A DNA stretch of 64,000 nt from the NCBI RefSeq assembly GCF_017875395.1, contig NZ_JAGGMO010000005.1, positions 62,001 to 126,000 on the forward strand, in the 5' to 3' direction. Positions 1 through 9,111 of the stretch are shown piece after piece. Source of the DNA: Methanococcus voltae (lineage in GTDB: Archaea > AGJL01 > Methanococci > Methanococcales > Methanococcaceae). Below the pieces are notes generated by a model, which worked only from the letters and a program-made list of their open reading frames with translations, was not told where the DNA came from and did not search any database. The first letter of the stretch is position 1. Each line of letters opens with the position of its first letter. The translations under genes were made by a program, and so were the position numbers.

Positions 1-149
1 AACTTGCAGATGAAAATTATGATTTATTGATTCGAAATGAAAAATTAAATGATCCTGAAGTCTTAGAATTCATTGAATTACTTAAAAAAGTGGAATTACC
101 ATTTGAAAAATCAAATGATTGCGGAGAAATTATATATAAAAGTGAATAA
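1..149 (+). CDS. C-terminal end of a MoeA-type protein with a substrate-binding (PBP-like) domain
   Basis: Only the last 48 codons are in the window, open from base 3 and ending TAA at 147-149. The reading ends with NYDLLIRNEKLNDPEVLEF and then an FIELLKK-type helix. This resembles the last strand and helix of the periplasmic-binding-like domain fused to MoeA or ModE in methanogens, where a 'lip..l.dp.v..fi..lk' pattern is usual. The likely role is molybdopterin cofactor synthesis or molybdate/tungstate sensing, which would suit the nearby molybdopterin-dependent formate dehydrogenase. The fragment is short, so this is a family-level guess. Confidence 0.5.
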   Translation, partial: LADENYDLLIRNEKLNDPEVLEFIELLKKVELPFEKSNDCGEIIYKSE

Positions 150-246
150 AAAAAAGTAATATAATAATAGAAATTAATAGAAATTAATTTTATTTTCTAG
201 TTTCTACTTCTTTTTTATTTCTTTTTTATTTTATTATCTTGGCTAT

Positions 247-1035
247 TTAATCGTTAAATTCTAATTCCGCATCTAAAATTGTGTAACTTATTTTGTTTTT
301 ATCGATTTCATTTAGTACATTTTCAGTCATTTTTCCAGTTACAAATGCAATAACGTCGCAACCTCGTGTACACGCATTTGTAATACCACTTGACACACCA
401 AATCTTATATCTGGCTTTATATCTAATTTATTTAACAATACGGCACTAACAGTCCCCATCATTGCGATAACTGCGTCAGGATTCTCTTCCAATATTTTTA
501 AGACAAATTCTACATTTACCGCACTTGTACCGCCTTTTACCTTAGGAGGAACTTTTAAAACTATTACTTTTCCTTTTCTAACGTCTACGTAGCCTTCAAG
601 TTCATGTATTGATATATCGTCGCCTTTTCTACCATCTTCATAAACAATAGCGGACGCTTCAGTAACATTTGTTTTAGATATATACATTAAACCCTTGTGC
701 ATGTAAAGATATACTTTATCCCCTTTCTTTACATCTTCATTTGCTATTGCAGGCCAGGTGTCCTTGTATCTGTATAAATTCTGGTTTACTTCTGAAAGGT
801 AGTCTTTAAAATCTCCAATCCACAATTTAAGGTGTTCCATACCCATATCTGTAATTACGTATTCTCCCCTACCTCTTGATTTGATAAATCCGTTTTTTGC
901 TAAGTTTCTAACATGTTCTGAAACTCCTTGAACGGTTATACCCAAAACTTCGGCAATTTCTTTTTGTTTTATATGAGGTTGCTTTCTTACGATTTCAGAA
1001 AGTATTTGAAATTCTGTAATATTTCTTTTTTTCAT
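247..1035 (-). CDS. winged helix-turn-helix transcriptional regulator with C-terminal sensor-like domain
   Basis: 262 aa. Residues 1-65 form a winged helix: NITEFQILSEIV, then KQKEIAEVLGITVQGVSEHV as the HTH, then a wing ending GRGEYVITDMG. The remaining 190 residues are a separate alpha/beta domain that recalls archaeal regulators with a small-ligand domain; VIVLKVPPKVKGG and AVIAMMGTVSAVLLNKL are its most conserved-looking parts. I start it at the ATG at 1035 because a GGTG ribosome site lies just before it; an upstream ATG at 1062 has none. It is divergent from the lipoprotein gene at 1476, so it could regulate that gene (inference). The ligand and targets are unknown. Confidence 0.7.
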   Translation of the reverse strand: MKKRNITEFQILSEIVRKQPHIKQKEIAEVLGITVQGVSEHVRNLAKNGFIKSRGRGEYVITDMGMEHLKLWIGDFKDYLSEVNQNLYRYKDTWPAIANEDVKKGDKVYLYMHKGLMYISKTNVTEASAIVYEDGRKGDDISIHELEGYVDVRKGKVIVLKVPPKVKGGTSAVNVEFVLKILEENPDAVIAMMGTVSAVLLNKLDIKPDIRFGVSSGITNACTRGCDVIAFVTGKMTENVLNEIDKNKISYTILDAELEFND

Positions 1036-1475
1036 TTTCACACCAAATATATTGTTATTCAAGTGACTTGAATAATTTATTAAAATTTAGTTGATTTAGT
1101 AAATTCTATTTTTTTTAAGATATATAAAGCTTTGTAAAATTCTCCAATTTACATTATTTATTAGACATTTGTTTTATTAATAGGGCTTAATTTCAATAAG
1201 GGGCACTCAAAAATAATTTTTTTATTAAAAGACAATTTACTATTACTTAACTATATAATAATATGTCTTATTGTGTTAATTTTTTGAAATTGTTTCGTAA
1301 GATACATATAGTAGTAATTAAAAGGTATATGTCGTAAAAAACTAATTAAATACATAAACATAAAAAAAATACAAAAATACAAAAATACAAACCATAAAAA
1401 TACAAGAAACATTATTTTAATTAATAAGTTCAAAAATTAACTAATTTATTACAGATTATACACTGAGGTGTTTTT
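1036..1475. promoter_or_regulatory. divergent promoter region, AT-rich
   Basis: Gene-free 440 bases between two divergently transcribed genes. It must carry both promoters, but the whole stretch is so AT-rich that TATA boxes cannot be assigned. The only GC-richer patch is around 1183-1206 (GGGCTTAATTTCAATAAGGG). I see no clear dyad. Confidence 0.4.
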
Positions 1476-1478
1476 ATT
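1465..1478 (+). promoter_or_regulatory. ribosome binding site followed by an apparent ATT start codon
   Basis: GAGGTG at 1465-1470, five bases, then ATT at 1476-1478. This spacing is what other genes in the window show before ATG. The frame is closed by TGA at 1464-1466, and between it and a TTG at 1515 there is no ATG, GTG or TTG. The codons from ATT encode a textbook lipoprotein signal peptide, so initiation at ATT is the simplest reading. Confidence 0.6.
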
Positions 1479-2621
1479 AAAAAAATTATCCTAGTATTAG
1501 GCTGTATACTTGTATTGGCATTCTCTGGATGCGTAAGCACTCCTTCAGATGATGGAGATGTTCCAACAATCAAATTAGGACACTTACCATCTGACCACGA
1601 TGCACCATTACACGTAGCAACAGAAAATCCTGATTTATTCAAAGAAAAATACGGCGTTTACTTGAAAAACGTAGACGGTAAAAATAACTACGAATTATAC
1701 GAAAATGATAAAAAAATAGCAAATGTTGAATCAGTACTTATCACCCAAGGTGGAGCTCAAATTATGACATTATTGTCACAAGGTCAGCTCGATATGGGTA
1801 TTAACGGCGTTCCTCCTGTTGTATTTTCAGTAGATAGCGGTACAAAAGCTAAAATTGTAGCTGGAATCAATGAAGAAGGTTCCGCATTCGTTGTAAGAAA
1901 CGATATTCCTGCAACTAACTGGAATGAATTTGTAGCTTGGGTTAAAGCTCAAAATGAAGCTGGCGAACAAGTAGCTATTGGTCACCCATTACCGGTTTCA
2001 ATCCAATATGTTATGATAAAATCAGCTTTAGATTATGAAAACATCACATATACAGAAAATGCTGATGATAAAAGCGCTATGGTTTACTTAATGAACTGTA
2101 AAGGACAAGGTTCAATGTCTAAATTACTTGAAAAAGGAGACTTAGACGCAGTAATTGCTTGGGAACCTACACCTGAAATATTAAAAATAAACGATATCGC
2201 AAAACCTATTGCATACAGTGCAGAATTACCACCTGAAGGAGCTTGGGTAGGTCACTCATGCTGTGTTTTAGTAGCTTCAGACGATGCAATTGCAAATAAC
2301 AGAGATGTAGTTAAAGCAATGACTAAATTAATGTTAGCTGGAAACAAAGAAATCAACAAAAACCCTGAATTAGCAGTAAACGCTTGTTCTGCTCAGTTAG
2401 GTACTCCTTTAGAAGTAGAAGAGTTATCAATTCCTAATATTAAATTTGCTGAAAAAGTAGATAAATTAAAAGTATTTGGCCCTCAATTTGTTCAAGTTAT
2501 GGACGAACAAGGAATGATGCAAAACGAATTAAAAGGATTATCAGAAGATGGAATTAGAGAAAAATTATATGATTTCTCATTATTTGAAGAAGTTTCAAAA
2601 GAAATTGACGAAATTGAATAA
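1476..2621 (+). CDS. ABC-transporter substrate-binding lipoprotein (NMT1/SsuA-like), probable ATT start
   Basis: 381 aa if started at ATT 1476. Residues 2-18 are KKIILVLGCILVLAFSG followed by Cys19, a lipobox signal peptide, so the mature protein is probably anchored outside the membrane. The body is an NMT1/nitrate-sulfonate type periplasmic-binding fold: GHLPSDHDAPLHVA opens lobe 1, QGQLDMGINGVPPVVFSVD and AKIVAGINEEGSAFVVRND are typical, and ALDAVIAWEPTPE-like text (LDAVIAWEPTP) lies in lobe 2. The substrate cannot be told; nitrate, sulfonate, bicarbonate or a pyrimidine are known for the family. No permease or ATPase gene adjoins it in this window. Starting instead at TTG 1515 would delete most of the signal peptide. 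Confidence 0.8.
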   Translation: MKKIILVLGCILVLAFSGCVSTPSDDGDVPTIKLGHLPSDHDAPLHVATENPDLFKEKYGVYLKNVDGKNNYELYENDKKIANVESVLITQGGAQIMTLLSQGQLDMGINGVPPVVFSVDSGTKAKIVAGINEEGSAFVVRNDIPATNWNEFVAWVKAQNEAGEQVAIGHPLPVSIQYVMIKSALDYENITYTENADDKSAMVYLMNCKGQGSMSKLLEKGDLDAVIAWEPTPEILKINDIAKPIAYSAELPPEGAWVGHSCCVLVASDDAIANNRDVVKAMTKLMLAGNKEINKNPELAVNACSAQLGTPLEVEELSIPNIKFAEKVDKLKVFGPQFVQVMDEQGMMQNELKGLSEDGIREKLYDFSLFEEVSKEIDEIE

Positions 2622-2768
2622 TTAATATTCTTTAATTAAACATTTTCTTTTTAATTTTTTTAATTTTTTTATAATTTATTTTATTATATGACATATAATT
2701 ATTTTTTAAGTATTTATCTTATTGAAAAATAGTATTAAAAAGTTAAAAAGTTAAAAATTTAATAAATA

Positions 2769-4277
2769 TTAATGCTCTTTTTTAAATATTAATCCAAATT
2801 TAAGCAATATTTTACCAAATTCAGTTATTTGAATTAAAGCGTTCTCTTTTTCTGCGAAACCGTGTTTTAATATTGGGTCTACCCTATCATAGGCAGAACG
2901 TCTATGAATACCCAACGCTTTGGCTAATTCTTCAACTTTAACAGAACCACCTAGCTCATCTATTTTAATAAGCGTTTCCCTGGTTGCAGGGTGTTTTGTT
3001 ATCATATGTATGCCCTCTTTTGCACTTATACTGACAAGATCTGGGCAAATACCACACATTGCAATGTCATAGTTCCTTATATCGCCAAATATGATTTCCC
3101 CGTAAGTTGTAAGACCCAGTAAATCGCCAAGTTGGTAATTTTCTAATCTATCCTTTAATAAATCAGTATTGGTTTCCATTAACATTGCCGACACATTACA
3201 AAAGGTAATTGCTGGTTTATTGTAGTAAGGGGGAGAATTCTCTAAAATATCTATGTTTTGATTAAATAACTCAGTTACTTTGGTTTCATCAATTTTTACG
3301 TGTTTTAATTCTTGGTGATTACGGATATAAGATGCAGTGGCCATATGGTCATCAAGAAGATTTACAGGACCTTTTAAATAAATCTCCTCATTATTAGCCA
3401 CCATGCCCAAAGGATTAGATAAATAAGATTTTTTATCCTTTTTTAGTTCATTTGCTGACTTTTTATAACCAATTAATTCTTTATATTGGTCTACGGCATT
3501 TTTACCATTTATTTTCATAATTTTTCTTTTGGTATTTTCCGTTATTATTAGCTTATCTCTCAAATAGCACATATCTTCAACTTCAAATTTTTCGACTGCA
3601 TTATTATCTGTATTATCAGTAGCCATATTAAATTGAGAGTTTTCCTTCGTATCTTCCATATTCTTATATCTACCGTACGACATTTTAGGGATTAAATCGC
3701 CCCCGAAAGCTACACAGACGATACTATCAAAATACGAATCATTACAGTACTGATACATCTTATTAAATTCTAAATTATCGGAAGAGATACCTCCAAAAAT
3801 TGGTATGGTATACCCTACTTCTTCGATAATACTTTCCATAATTTTTTCTTCAGATTTGCAAAAATCCATTAGCACATATATCAATTTAGGGGACATTCCT
3901 AAATTATCTATCGCATCACGAACTGCATTTCTTCCCGCTTCTTTTGGATTTACACTTGCACCTAAATCCACACCTATGCCCACACTAATATATTTAGAAC
4001 TTATAATACCTACAGAAACGCCATTTGAAACAACTTTATTGCTTACAATTTGAAAATTAGAGCTACTGCCTACAATTGGCGTATTTGTATCTAAAACCAA
4101 CCGTACCCCATTTAAAACTTCTTCGGGATTATATTCCGGTGAAGAATACAAAAAGGCGATAGTTGGACTTTCAGAATGTTTTTCCATATTTTTTAGTGCA
4201 TCTGAAGTTGCGTGAGCCCCTGCTTTAAGTGGATTAGTATCTTCGGAGGTTCCAAATCCATACTGTATAAATTGCAC
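2769..4277 (-). CDS. FIST-domain sensor protein with C-terminal winged helix
   Basis: 502 aa, starting at GTG 4275-4277 with GGTG five bases before it. Residues 1-210 match FIST_N: PTIAFLYSSPEYNPEEVLNG, then TPIVGSSSNFQIVSNKVVSNG and VGIGVDLGASVNPKEAGRNA. Residues 280-420 look like FIST_C, with CGICPDLVSIS near its end. The last 65 residues form a winged helix (VEELAKALGIHRRSAYDRVDPILKHGF). FIST is a proposed small-ligand (for example amino acid) sensory domain; here it is probably cytoplasmic because there is no signal peptide or membrane segment. The HTH suggests it acts directly as a regulator. It is divergent from the receiver gene at 4790. Confidence 0.8.
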   Translation of the reverse strand: MQFIQYGFGTSEDTNPLKAGAHATSDALKNMEKHSESPTIAFLYSSPEYNPEEVLNGVRLVLDTNTPIVGSSSNFQIVSNKVVSNGVSVGIISSKYISVGIGVDLGASVNPKEAGRNAVRDAIDNLGMSPKLIYVLMDFCKSEEKIMESIIEEVGYTIPIFGGISSDNLEFNKMYQYCNDSYFDSIVCVAFGGDLIPKMSYGRYKNMEDTKENSQFNMATDNTDNNAVEKFEVEDMCYLRDKLIITENTKRKIMKINGKNAVDQYKELIGYKKSANELKKDKKSYLSNPLGMVANNEEIYLKGPVNLLDDHMATASYIRNHQELKHVKIDETKVTELFNQNIDILENSPPYYNKPAITFCNVSAMLMETNTDLLKDRLENYQLGDLLGLTTYGEIIFGDIRNYDIAMCGICPDLVSISAKEGIHMITKHPATRETLIKIDELGGSVKVEELAKALGIHRRSAYDRVDPILKHGFAEKENALIQITEFGKILLKFGLIFKKEH

Positions 4278-4789
4278 AATAGCACCACGATAATATTTAA
4301 TAATTTTTTATTGAATAATTTAGTTGATATATTTTAAATAATTTTTAACACATTTTACACATTCTAAATATCTAAATATTTAAATATTTATTATTATTAA
4401 TTATTAAGTATTATTAATTATTATTAATTATTATTTACATTTTACACATTTAGCTTAATTTTAAGAATTTACCACATTATAATTATAATATACATATATG
4501 TGTTACTCTAATATATTAAACATATTATTTAATTTAACACCGTATGTATTATATTTGTATTATAATTATATATGTATATTATTTAATCTATTAATATCAT
4601 TTGTAATATTAATAACTACACTATTATATATTTATTAATGGGACAATTTGATAAATAATAAGTATTATAAGAATATATACTAAACACATATAGTCTATTG
4701 TTAATTTTGATTAATATATCCCTCGAATAACAGTAACATACTAATAATTACTATATTTTAATGTATGATATTAATTAATGGGTGTTAAT
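4278..4789. promoter_or_regulatory. divergent intergenic region, extremely AT-rich
   Basis: 512 bases between the FIST gene and the receiver gene. It holds many short TTATTAAT/AATATTTAAATATTT runs and no convincing open frame. Both promoters must lie here, but I cannot place them. Confidence 0.4.
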
Positions 4790-5146
4790 ATGAAAATACT
4801 TGTTGTTGAAGATGAAGAAGATATTTTAAATTTAGTAAAATTAATACTTGAAATTGAAGGTCATGAAGTAAAAGCTGTTTCAAGTGGACAGCTCGCAATT
4901 GAAGAATTAGAAAATGGAATCCCTGACTTAATAATATTAGATATTATGATGCCTGAAATGAATGGTTGGGAATTTTTAGAAATATCCCGGGGAAAACATG
5001 GAAGAATTCCTGTTATCGTGTTTACTGCAAATGCACAATGTAATAATATTAAGATAGCTCAAGAAAAGAATGTAGACTACTTAATAAAGCCATTTGATAA
5101 ACAAGCGTTAGTTGAAAAGGTAAATGAATATGATAATTCATGGTAA
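4790..5146 (+). CDS. stand-alone response regulator receiver (CheY-like)
   Basis: 118 aa, a receiver domain and nothing else. Acidic pocket E7-D8, phospho-acceptor D51 (LDIMMPEMNGWEF), switch T79 (VIVFTANA) and K100 (YLIKPFD) are all present, so it should be phosphorylatable. I start at ATG 4790, which has GGGTG seven to eight bases upstream; the earlier ATG at 4778 overlaps that site. There is no output domain, so it must act through a partner protein. The kinase gene 300 bases downstream on the same strand is the obvious phosphate donor (inference). Confidence 0.9.
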   Translation: MKILVVEDEEDILNLVKLILEIEGHEVKAVSSGQLAIEELENGIPDLIILDIMMPEMNGWEFLEISRGKHGRIPVIVFTANAQCNNIKIAQEKNVDYLIKPFDKQALVEKVNEYDNSW

Positions 5147-5445
5147 TAATCTGAATTGGAATTAAAATTAAATTAAATTAAATTAAAATCAATCTTTAAA
5201 TAATAATTCAATATCATAACATATACATCATAATTACCATATAATTAGATAAATAACTAATATTATATAGAATAGCTGAGTAAATAGATAGGTATTATTA
5301 AAACTAAAATTGAAATTAATTAAAATTACCAGAATCATAATTCAATATAAAATAATTTAAATTATGAATTTAAGTTAGTACAATAAAATTAGCACATACT
5401 ATAATAGTATAGCCATGTAGTCATATTCTAAATGGAGAGGATTTT

Positions 5446-7410
5446 ATGAAAAAGGTTCCATTATTTAAGAGATTTGGCACTAAACTATTAATATACGCTA
5501 CCATTGTTGCAATTATCCCTATAATATTGTTAAGTGTTATATCGAATGGTACGATTAGCAATACCATGCAAGAGCACTCGCAGAACAAAATTAATAGTGA
5601 CCTAAAAGTGGCCGAAAACATACTGAATAGTAGATTAAGTGAAATGGATGCTGTAGTCCATTATTCTAAGAATTCAAATTTGACAAAATCCATAATTTAC
5701 TCCAAAGATAAAAAACGTATTTACGAGTTAGCATCATCTATTAAGAAATCGACGAACTCGGATTTCGTGCTGATTTGTGATGCAGATGGAAATTCTATAG
5801 GTGGGTCGAATAGTAATGATACAGGAGTTGGAGACTTTAAATATCTAATGGATGCAGAATTTAAAAAAGAAGGACATAAATGTATTGAACTAATTGGTGA
5901 ACAGACCCTTAAAGGTCAGAATGTTTATAATGAAAGTATTATTAAACTATCTGGACTTGAAAATTCTGATAGATATCTCTATAAGGCAATGGGTTTGGTT
6001 TCTGCACAACCTGTTTATAAAGAAGGTAAATTAATAGGTTCAATAATTGTTGTAGATATATTAAATAAAGATAATAATTTAGTAGATAAAGCAAAAGACG
6101 TATCTGGAGAAGCTACCACAATATTCTTAAATGATATAAGGATATCCACCAATGTTAAAGATAGTGAAGATAAACGAGCTATCGGTACCATTGTTTCAGA
6201 AGATGTTTACAAAAAAACATTACTTAGTGGAGAAACTTACTAGGGTAAGGCTTTTGTTGTTAATGAGTGGTATTTTACCGCATACGACCCTATAAAGAAC
6301 TTTAAAGGCGATGTTATAGGCATGTTATTCGTAGGAACACCTGTGGCACCTTACGAAGCCTTGAATAGTAACATTAAAGTTCAAACAGTTGTTATCGCAT
6401 TCCTAGGTTTAATAATTGCTTTAATTGTTTCGATAATGTTAAGTAAAAGTATAATAAGACCAATGGAAAATTTAAAAGAAGCAGCCCAAAACTTCAGTGA
6501 AGGACGTTATGGTACCAAGGTTCCAGTTGATAGCCTTGATGAATTTGGGGAACTTTCCAAGATATTCAATAAGATGTCCGATGAAATAAGTATATCCCAT
6601 ACAAAATTACAAAAACACGCTGAAGAATTAAGTAAGTCATATGATGAATTAAAAGAATTAGATAATTTGAAATCTGATTTAATTGCAATTGCGTCCCATG
6701 AGTTAAGAACACCCCTTACATCCGTTAAGGGATACGTAGAATTAGTACTTGACGGTACTATGGGCGAAGTTAACGAAGCTCAAAGAAAATGTTTATCTAT
6801 TGCAAATGATAACATCGATAGATTAAGAAGACTAATAGAAAGTATGCTTGATTTATCAAAAATAGAGCGTGGCGAACTTCAAATGCAAAAAGAACTAATG
6901 AATATAAAAACTGCAGTTAATGAAGTTGTAGAAAATTTAAAACCATTATTTGATGAAAAAAATATAAGATTGGATAAAAAATTGCAAAATCTAAGTTTGT
7001 ACGGTGACAAAGATAGATTAATGCAAGTAATAACAAATTTGGTTGAAAATGCTATTAAATTCAACCCTACGAATGGAGAAATATATATTGGTGCTTACGA
7101 AGACGAAGGAAACATTCACTTGGTTGTAACAGACCACGGTGCAGGTATTCCTGAGAAAGACCTTGAAAAGATATTCGATAGGTTCTATCAAGTTGATTCT
7201 TCATCGAAAAGACCTAAAGGTGGCTCTGGATTGGGTCTCGCAGTATGTAAAAGTATTGTAGAAGCTCACGAAGGTATCATTTGGGTTGAGAGTGAACTTG
7301 GTAAGGGAAGTACATTCCATGTTATCTTACCAATATTTTCCAATACTTTTGGAATTGATGATGAGGAAAATCCATTCATAACTAAATTAAATAAAGATAA
7401 ATTTGAATAA
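5446..7410 (+). pseudogene. Cache-HAMP-HisKA-HATPase sensor kinase interrupted by an in-frame TAG
   Basis: One frame of 655 codons broken only by TAG at 6241-6243 (codon 266). Before it: a membrane segment at residues 12-33, then an extracellular Cache-like sensor. After it the frame continues without a gap as GKAFVVNEWYFTAYDPI and VIGMLFVG, the conserved end of a Cache domain, then a second membrane segment, HAMP, HisKA with the phospho-His at codon 418 (IASHELRTPL), N box (NLVENAIKFN) and G boxes (DHGAGIP, GGSGLGL). RBS GGAGAGG precedes ATG 5446. Options are a recent nonsense mutation, a sequencing error, two separate polypeptides (an ATG lies at 6322), or readthrough. All kinase motifs are intact, so the protein has not decayed beyond this codon. 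Confidence 0.8.
6241..6243 (+). other. in-frame amber (TAG) codon inside the sensor kinase
   Basis: TAG sits between ...GETY and GKAFVVNEWYF, within the last strands of the Cache domain. Almost every gene in this window stops with TAA; the only TAG stop I found (54921) has a TAA two codons later. Pyrrolysine is the known amino acid for UAG in methanogens, but it is known from Methanosarcinales and relatives, not Methanococcus. Confidence 0.85.
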
Positions 7411-7676
7411 TATTGATATACAATACAAATTAATAAAAAAAATAATTTTACTTTTTTATATTTTATTTTAAGTTTTTTGATTTTGATTTTGATTTTGATT
7501 TTAAATTATAGCGGAGATAACACTATTCAAAATAGTCATATAATTTTTTATTATTTTTATAAACTTTTATAAACTTTTATAAATTTTTCAAATAATCAAA
7601 TAAAAAAAGAAATTAAATAAATATTATTAGATTTAAGTTTATATTTTATTTTTTAGTTATTTTTAGTTATTTATTT
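7411..7676. terminator. convergent terminator region with T-runs and a TTTGAT tandem repeat
   Basis: The kinase and fdhB converge here. T-runs suited to archaeal termination occur at 7450-7475, and a six-base unit TTTGAT is repeated about four times at 7477-7503. No gene is visible. Confidence 0.4.
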
Positions 7677-8837
7677 TTAGTGTTGTCCACCGCAAGGTGA
7701 ATCCATTAATGGAGGCATTGTATCATCAACACCTGCTTGGTATCCGGATTCTTTTCTTGTTCTTTCCTGAACTCTGTGGAATATCTTAGCCACAGGGATT
7801 TCCATAGGACAAACATCTGAACATTGACCGCAGTTTACACAGCTGTATGCCATGTGTGCCATTCTTACACCGTGGAACATTAAAGGTTCTGGTGGTATCT
7901 GTCCTTTTGTTGTGAAGTCAGGTATTGCACATTCTACACAGAAACATACAGGACATACATCTCTACAGCCGTAACATTTAATACATCTGTTAAAGTATTC
8001 GTCCCACTCTTTTAAATCAGGGTATTCAGTTTCTAATTGAGCTGTTTTACCACTTTCACTCATTTTTAACATAGTCTGTTCGACTTTGTCTCTGATTTCA
8101 ATACCTTTTGGATTTGGAGCTTTGGTTTTAATGAAGCCTTCTTTTTCAGCGTCCTTTATTAATTGTTGACCCTTTTCAGTGTTTACTTCAACAAAAGTCC
8201 ACTTTCCAGCATCTTCGCCAATAACTCCCCAGTTACCACATGCAACGTCTGCTTTTCTTGGTACTTTCACGTCACATCTTTGGCAGTTATCTCTTCTACC
8301 GTAACCGTCGTGCTCTAAGTCGTGCATTTTGATACCCTTATGGGTTCCGTCTTTTAATTCTATGATAAACTTACCTTTATCGATTTCTTCCTTAACTACA
8401 TCGAATGGATCTACTTCATAGAATAATTTAATCATTTCGAGAGCTGTTTGAGGGGGTACTGTACCACCACAGTTTAAACCTATCATGTATACGTTGTCAA
8501 GGTCTATTTGTGCTCTTTTAGCTAATTCAACGATTGCTTTCATGTCACAAGGTTTTACAGGAACAGCTATTTTTTGATCTTTTAAGTGTTCTTTGATTAT
8601 GCCTCCCCACATTGTAGGAGCACAGTGTAATGAACCAGCTGTTTGTAAAAGGTCTTCTGAGTTTGTAACGTATGTAGGGATTGCGTCATAAACATCTTGA
8701 CCTTTTTTAAGTGTCAATACGCCATCTACGATTTTACTATCTAATAGGTATTTAAATAAGGCTGTTACTGCGCCACCACACTCTCCCTTACTTAATATTT
8801 CAGGGTCGGAAGCTTGAACATAGTACATATCGCCCAT
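7677..8837 (-). CDS. fdhB: formate dehydrogenase beta subunit (F420-reducing)
   Basis: 386 aa, FrhB/FdhB family. It carries the flavin and iron-sulfur clusters that pass electrons from FdhA to coenzyme F420. The N-terminal part ([19 protein letters not shown]) and [25 protein letters not shown] are typical of the family. Two ferredoxin-like motifs follow near the C-terminus: [16 protein letters not shown] and [23 protein letters not shown] lies before the ATG. It follows fdhA in the same direction after 274 bases, a wide gap for partners, so it may have its own promoter or a processed leader. Confidence 0.93.
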   Translation of the reverse strand: MGDMYYVQASDPEILSKGECGGAVTALFKYLLDSKIVDGVLTLKKGQDVYDAIPTYVTNSEDLLQTAGSLHCAPTMWGGIIKEHLKDQKIAVPVKPCDMKAIVELAKRAQIDLDNVYMIGLNCGGTVPPQTALEMIKLFYEVDPFDVVKEEIDKGKFIIELKDGTHKGIKMHDLEHDGYGRRDNCQRCDVKVPRKADVACGNWGVIGEDAGKWTFVEVNTEKGQQLIKDAEKEGFIKTKAPNPKGIEIRDKVEQTMLKMSESGKTAQLETEYPDLKEWDEYFNRCIKCYGCRDVCPVCFCVECAIPDFTTKGQIPPEPLMFHGVRMAHMAYSCVNCGQCSDVCPMEIPVAKIFHRVQERTRKESGYQAGVDDTMPPLMDSPCGGQH

Positions 8838-9111
8838 AATTCCACCGTTTTATACTTTTATAATATTTTATAATATCTTATAATATTTTACAAATTTTAT
8901 AAATTTACAATATATTATGCTTTTATTTAAATCTTAATCTAATTTAATAGGTTTAAATAAGAATCAGCAACGTGTTTAATAAGTAATTTTAAATTAATTG
9001 ACTTAATTGAATTAATTGAATTAAATATATAAGTAAATTAAATTTAAAATAATAAGTACTAATTAGCATTTATTTCAATTTAATTAACTTATAATATTAA
9101 TATACCATTAA

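Noticed and set aside
1251-1433. 60-codon minus-strand frame with many Phe, Tyr and Leu
   Set aside because: AT-rich spacer translated by chance; no ribosome site, and it overlaps the divergent promoter region.
6322-7410. Second half of the kinase as an independent gene
   Set aside because: ATG 6322 lies inside the last strand of the Cache domain and has no ribosome site, so a separate natural gene is less likely than an interrupted one.
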